Under the pieces are notes generated by a model. That model saw only the letters and a list, made by a program, of their open reading frames with translations, was not told where the DNA came from and ran no database searches. Below are positions 5,106 through 8,356 of a stretch of 8,356 nucleotides of DNA, one piece after another. How positions within the stretch are numbered: the stretch's first letter is position 1; the number at the start of each line of letters is the position of its first letter. This stretch comes from an uncultured Thermoguttaceae bacterium (lineage in GTDB: Bacteria; Planctomycetota; Planctomycetia; Pirellulales; Thermoguttaceae), in the NCBI GenBank assembly GCA_934725735.1, contig CAKVCP010000099.1, positions 1 through 8,356 on the forward strand, given 5' to 3'. Made by a program: the position numbers and the translations under genes.

Positions 5106-6638
5106 ATGAAGAGCGAAGTATACGCTTTTGCCGCCAAATGGCTGGCGATCTTGAGAAATCCTCAAGACAAAAGTTCGATCCTTTTCCAAAACGCTAGCGA
5201 CGTCGCGAAGAAGATCTGCCAGGAATGTGAAAATTTCCATATCTACGCGAGCAGGGTCGACGATTCGTCGAGAAGAAGCGCCTCGAGCGCGTGGAATCTC
5301 GCTCGATTGAACAACGCGCTTGACGAGATCGACGACGTTTCAAGCGCGGGGGCGCTGCTGATAAACTACGCCCGATCGATTGCGACGCAGAACGACGAAG
5401 GGCAAAGAACGCTGAGCGAAACCAAACGCGCGTCCTTGATCTCAATCTTCAATCGCCTCGCGTCGATTTGCGACGAAAGCGATCCGGACTTCTCAGGGGA
5501 CGCGGAGGAAATCAACCTCGTCGTCAATCTCACGCGCCGCAACTCCTCCACGCAAAAAAGGGAGGAAATCGAACAGAGACTCGTCGTCAAAGCGGATCGA
5601 AATTTTTCTTTCTCGGAGCTCGTCCTCACGAAAGAAGAAGACGAATGGCTCGAAGGGTCGCGCGGACAGAAAGGGAAGCTCCCCGTTGGAGAAGTCGTCG
5701 GGCTCTTCAAGGCGGTCGAAGAATACTTCTTTAACGAAGAACGCGAACGTCTTGCGACGAACGCCGACGGCTGGACGATCGTCTTTCAAGACGACAAGGG
5801 GCGTCGTCGACGCTTCTCCGGCCCTATATGCCGCGACGGAAACGCGCAGATCCTCGACCTCTCCGACCTTTTCCGCAGGACGTTGGGAATCTCCAACCTG
5901 TACGTTTTCGATTCAAACGAGCGTCCCGACTCGCTCGTGCGCATCGAAACGTCGTACGATTTCATCGAAGAGGATTCGTTGCAGTCGCGCTTGCACGAAT
6001 CGATTTCCATCGACGTCCCATCCAACACCCTCAGACATACGATCCAATACGGCGACGACACGAAGGTCGTCAAGGAATATCACAACCCGGAAGCGATGGA
6101 GAGTCTCGTTAAAAACCTGAAGGGAGAAAATCCGTTTGGAGTCGTTCCCTCCATTTGCGACGACCCCGACTTCGCTCGCAACTTCAGCGAAACGACGAGG
6201 AGATATGATTTCACCGCGACGACGCGGAAGGGAAAACGCTGGAACTATTCGGGAGTCTACAATCAAACGGAACTCCCGGACGAATGGGCTCGCTTCATTT
6301 CGCAGGTCGAAAACTTCAAAACGAAGTGCGAAAAGGGAGAGATGTTCCTCAAATCGATTTACGGGAGGCGTCCGCGTCAACCCGACGAGTTCATCTATCT
6401 CTCCGTCGTCTTTGAGAATAATTACAAAACGTACTACTACCTCACGGACGACGATACGATCAAAGTCGGCGATTACGTCATGGTCCCCGTGGGGAACGAG
6501 AAGGAAGAGGAGATGGTTCAAGTCGTCGCGAAAGAGTATTATACTCGCGCGAAGGCCCCTCGATCTCCGGAAACGACAAAGTATGTTCTCGAAAAAACGC
6601 GAGAAATCACGGGGGACGATCGAGTCGTTTTCCTTTGA
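5106..6638 (+). CDS. Cytosolic protein of an uncharacterised family, three-part layout
   Basis: The 510 residues have no signal peptide or membrane segment, and I cannot assign a function. Residues 1-130 are helical and polar. A mixed region about 155-280 carries 'DGWTIVF' (221-227), 'RRFSGP' (235-240), 'DLSDLFRRTLG' (251-261) and 'LYVFD' (265-269). Residues about 280-345 look beta-rich ('RIETSYDF', 'SNTLRHTIQYGDDTKVVKEYH'). A second block at 366-405 ('RRYDFTATTRKGKRWNYSG', 'LPDEWARFI') resembles the first one loosely. The end, about 427-495, is compact and barrel-like: 'FIYLSVVF', 'YYYLTDDDTIKVGD', 'VMVPVG', 'APRSPETTKYVLEKT'. From memory, unverified, gut Firmicutes carry uncharacterised proteins with the same 'DLSDL..TLG..LYVFD' and 'YYYLTDDD...GD.V.VP.G' wording, so this family may be shared across phyla in the gut. 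The gene is a single-gene transcription unit, divergent from the acetyltransferase, with strong promoter and terminator. Confidence 0.85.
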   Translation: MKSEVYAFAAKWLAILRNPQDKSSILFQNASDVAKKICQECENFHIYASRVDDSSRRSASSAWNLARLNNALDEIDDVSSAGALLINYARSIATQNDEGQRTLSETKRASLISIFNRLASICDESDPDFSGDAEEINLVVNLTRRNSSTQKREEIEQRLVVKADRNFSFSELVLTKEEDEWLEGSRGQKGKLPVGEVVGLFKAVEEYFFNEERERLATNADGWTIVFQDDKGRRRRFSGPICRDGNAQILDLSDLFRRTLGISNLYVFDSNERPDSLVRIETSYDFIEEDSLQSRLHESISIDVPSNTLRHTIQYGDDTKVVKEYHNPEAMESLVKNLKGENPFGVVPSICDDPDFARNFSETTRRYDFTATTRKGKRWNYSGVYNQTELPDEWARFISQVENFKTKCEKGEMFLKSIYGRRPRQPDEFIYLSVVFENNYKTYYYLTDDDTIKVGDYVMVPVGNEKEEEMVQVVAKEYYTRAKAPRSPETTKYVLEKTREITGDDRVVFL

Positions 6639-6654
6639 AAATAGACGATAAAAA

Positions 6655-6688
6655 AAAGAAGAGCCAGTCGCAAAACTGGCTCTTCTTT
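6655..6688. terminator. Bidirectional hairpin terminator between convergent genes
   Basis: A perfect 14-bp stem, AAAGAAGAGCCAGT (6655-6668) and ACTGGCTCTTCTTT (6675-6688), closes the 6-nt loop CGCAAA. On the minus strand the stem runs into the T-tract complementary to the A-run beginning at 6650; on the plus strand the downstream side is TTTATTTGG. It lies 17 nt after the stop of the 510-residue gene and 56 nt after the stop of the oxidoreductase gene, so it can end both transcripts. Confidence 0.9.
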
Positions 6689-6743
6689 ATTTGGTCGAGT
6701 TCCTAGCGCGTCGCGTGGAACTTAAAACGAAGGTCGGAGGGGC

Positions 6744-8356
6744 TCAGTCGATAGAAGGGGTCGCCTTTTCCTGAGCCGCTTTGACCATGCTTGCGATTTC
6801 TTCTTCGCTCGCGGGGGATTCGAGATCGTTGCGAATGATCGCTTCCGCGTAATCGTATTCGGGGGTTTCGGGGGATTGGGCGTCGAACCAAGATTCTTTG
6901 AACTCGATCGTCTTGTTGAGTTTGGCGGAGATGTTGGTGACGAGCGCGATGACGGCGTCCCAGATGGCGACTTCGCCGCGGCAGCGGGTGAGGAGCTTCG
7001 GTTTGACGTTGACGCCGTCGCCGAACGCTTTTTCGCCGTAAGCGGAGATCAGGAGGGGCATGATTTCCTCGTCGACCATTTCGGGATCGGCGTTAGGATT
7101 CTTGCGGATGCAGTACGCCCAGTGTTCCAATTCTTCGCAATAACCGCGCGAGACGTCGCTTCCGTAGACGGCCTGATAACCGATCGCGGAAGAGAGAGGA
7201 TCGCCGTCTTCGGAGATGACGACGTCGAGGTTCCCCTTCGTACCGGCGACGCGCGTCTTGTCGTTGACGGCGGAGGTGCGATAGAGATACGCGTCTTTTT
7301 CAAGATCGATCTGGAGGGTGCCTTTGGTGCCGAAGACAACTTCGCCGTAACCGCCGAAGCCGTTGCCGTTGATCGTGGAGTACGCGACGGTGATTTTGCG
7401 CTGTTTGCCCAATTCGTCGTTCGGATCGTAGTTGGCGGCGGGATATTCGTAGACGGCGGCGACGTGATCGTCGACGTCGCGGTCAAGGGAGCTGAAGAGG
7501 GAGCGCGAGCCGGACGCGGAGACGGTCAAAGGATGCTGTTTAACTCCGCCGTGCATCGCCGCGACGAAGATCGACGCCGCGTCGAGCTGATGGCTTCCGA
7601 GTTCCGCCATGAGGCCGCCGCCGGTGCGATCCCACAGACGCCAGCGGATCAACTCTTCGATCGCGGGACGGTCGTACGTCTCGTCTCCTTCTTTGCGGAC
7701 GGTCGCCGTATAGCCGTAATCTTCGGCCTTACCGTACTTGACGTTGTTGAGCTCGCCGCCCTTGATGAGGACGAAGTCGGAAAGCTGCGCTCTCTTCTGA
7801 TCGATCTTCTTCTGAAGGGCTTCGAGATCGCGCTGAATCTTCACCTTTTCGCGAGAGAGGCGCTTCGCTTCGTCGATGACGTCAAGGGACTTCTGGTCGT
7901 CGGGAAGCGCATTGATTTCGTCGATGCGAGCTTCCGCTTTGACGATCTTCGCCTTCATGGAATCCGCTTCGTCGTTCCAGTCCTTGTATTCGGCCATCAA
8001 GGCGCCCTTCTTGACGTCGACCGCTTTCGAGCCTTCGGGAAGGGGCATCTGCCAGCTGTCGGAACCGGGAAGGTTGCCGCGGTGCCACTGCGCGCGAATG
8101 TAGTGAATATCGCCGATCGCGGTGGAGTTGATGAGGGCGGTTGCGTGATCGTAAAGGATATTATAGTGACGCTGATGTCCGATCGCGAGGTGCTTATGAT
8201 TCTTCTGAGCGGCGAGAATCATCTCTTTGCAGTCGGCGACGGAGTGCGCCATCAATTTTTCGGTGAGGACGTGAAGTCCCTTGTTCATCGCCTTGATCGC
8301 CGCAGGAGCGTGGAGGAAGAGCGGAAGACCGATGATGATCGCTTCGACGCCGAGCG
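6744..8356 (-). CDS. Gfo/Idh/MocA family oxidoreductase with coiled-coil insertion (N-terminus beyond window)
   Basis: The minus frame stays open from the right edge to the TGA at 6744; 536 residues are visible. ATG 8286-8288 is not the start, because upstream codons (LGVEAIIIGLPLFLHAPAAIKA) still read as the Rossmann domain; the GxGxxG strand is off-window. Counting from that internal Met: 'HVLTEKLMAHSV' (6-17) is the family's EKP-type cofactor motif with Leu for Pro; 'GHQRHYNILYDHA' (37-49) and 'GDIHYIRAQWHRGNLPG' (59-75) follow; 'GGGLMAELGSHQLDAASIF' (223-241) holds the His/Asp motif of the active site; 'STINGNGFGGYGEVVFGTKGTL' begins at 304. Members use NAD(P) to oxidise or reduce sugars, inositols or related hydroxy compounds; the substrate here is unknown. 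Between GNLPG and GGGLM lies a roughly 75-residue Lys/Glu-rich heptad-like insertion (97-172). The C-terminal tail past 470 is acidic. Whether a Tat signal starts the protein cannot be seen. Confidence 0.9.
   Translation of the reverse strand, partial: LGVEAIIIGLPLFLHAPAAIKAMNKGLHVLTEKLMAHSVADCKEMILAAQKNHKHLAIGHQRHYNILYDHATALINSTAIGDIHYIRAQWHRGNLPGSDSWQMPLPEGSKAVDVKKGALMAEYKDWNDEADSMKAKIVKAEARIDEINALPDDQKSLDVIDEAKRLSREKVKIQRDLEALQKKIDQKRAQLSDFVLIKGGELNNVKYGKAEDYGYTATVRKEGDETYDRPAIEELIRWRLWDRTGGGLMAELGSHQLDAASIFVAAMHGGVKQHPLTVSASGSRSLFSSLDRDVDDHVAAVYEYPAANYDPNDELGKQRKITVAYSTINGNGFGGYGEVVFGTKGTLQIDLEKDAYLYRTSAVNDKTRVAGTKGNLDVVISEDGDPLSSAIGYQAVYGSDVSRGYCEELEHWAYCIRKNPNADPEMVDEEIMPLLISAYGEKAFGDGVNVKPKLLTRCRGEVAIWDAVIALVTNISAKLNKTIEFKESWFDAQSPETPEYDYAEAIIRNDLESPASEEEIASMVKAAQEKATPSID

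Noticed and set aside
4922..5137. 72-residue N-terminal extension of the acetyltransferase
   Set aside because: It has no family resemblance and spans the divergent promoter and palindrome; a good RBS precedes the ATG at 4921.
5913..6521. 202-codon minus-strand open frame
   Set aside because: It is antisense to the 510-residue gene, rich in Val, Arg and Asp, and has no promoter or RBS; the plus-strand gene has complete signals.

Overview
The window looks like chromosomal DNA of a GC-moderate, probably gut- or sediment-associated bacterium, most likely a planctomycete (Planctomycetota, Pirellulales-like). That assignment rests on style rather than a marker gene: an exported serine hydrolase fused to a NamZ/DUF1343 domain, a large Gfo/Idh/MocA oxidoreductase with the 'HQRHYN' and 'GGGLMAELGSHQLD' wording I associate with planctomycete paralogues, and heavy use of GAC, GTC, GCG and TCG codons. 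No rRNA, tRNA, mobile element, CRISPR array or phage gene is visible. All five genes whose starts are in the window have a Shine-Dalgarno sequence exactly 6 nt before the start codon, which makes the start choices firm.

Layout from left to right. 1-1035 (minus): the N-terminal 345 residues of an exported helical protein of unknown function with a GTG start, running off the left edge. 1134-1703 (minus): a flavin reductase-like FMN-binding protein. 1772-4198 (minus): an 808-residue exported fusion of a beta-lactamase-fold serine hydrolase and a NamZ-type exo-N-acetylmuramidase, with its own promoter and a hairpin terminator directly after its stop. 4295-4921 (minus): a CatB/Vat-type hexapeptide acetyltransferase. 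5106-6638 (plus): a 510-residue cytosolic protein of an uncharacterised family, read divergently, with a strong promoter, a 19-bp palindrome just upstream of that promoter, and a bidirectional terminator behind it. 6744-8356 (minus): a Gfo/Idh/MocA oxidoreductase lacking its N-terminus (off the right edge) and carrying a coiled-coil insertion.

The genes do not form an obvious single pathway. The fusion protein is the clearest functional unit: it appears to join two activities of muropeptide recycling, peptide/ester hydrolysis next to MurNAc and release of terminal MurNAc, in one exported polypeptide. The flavin reductase gene lies behind its terminator with almost no room for a private promoter, so it may depend on read-through. 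The 510-residue gene is the least understood item: it is isolated, well insulated transcriptionally, and may contain an internal duplication. There is no stretch above 300 bases without a gene; the largest gap is the 184-bp divergent promoter region.
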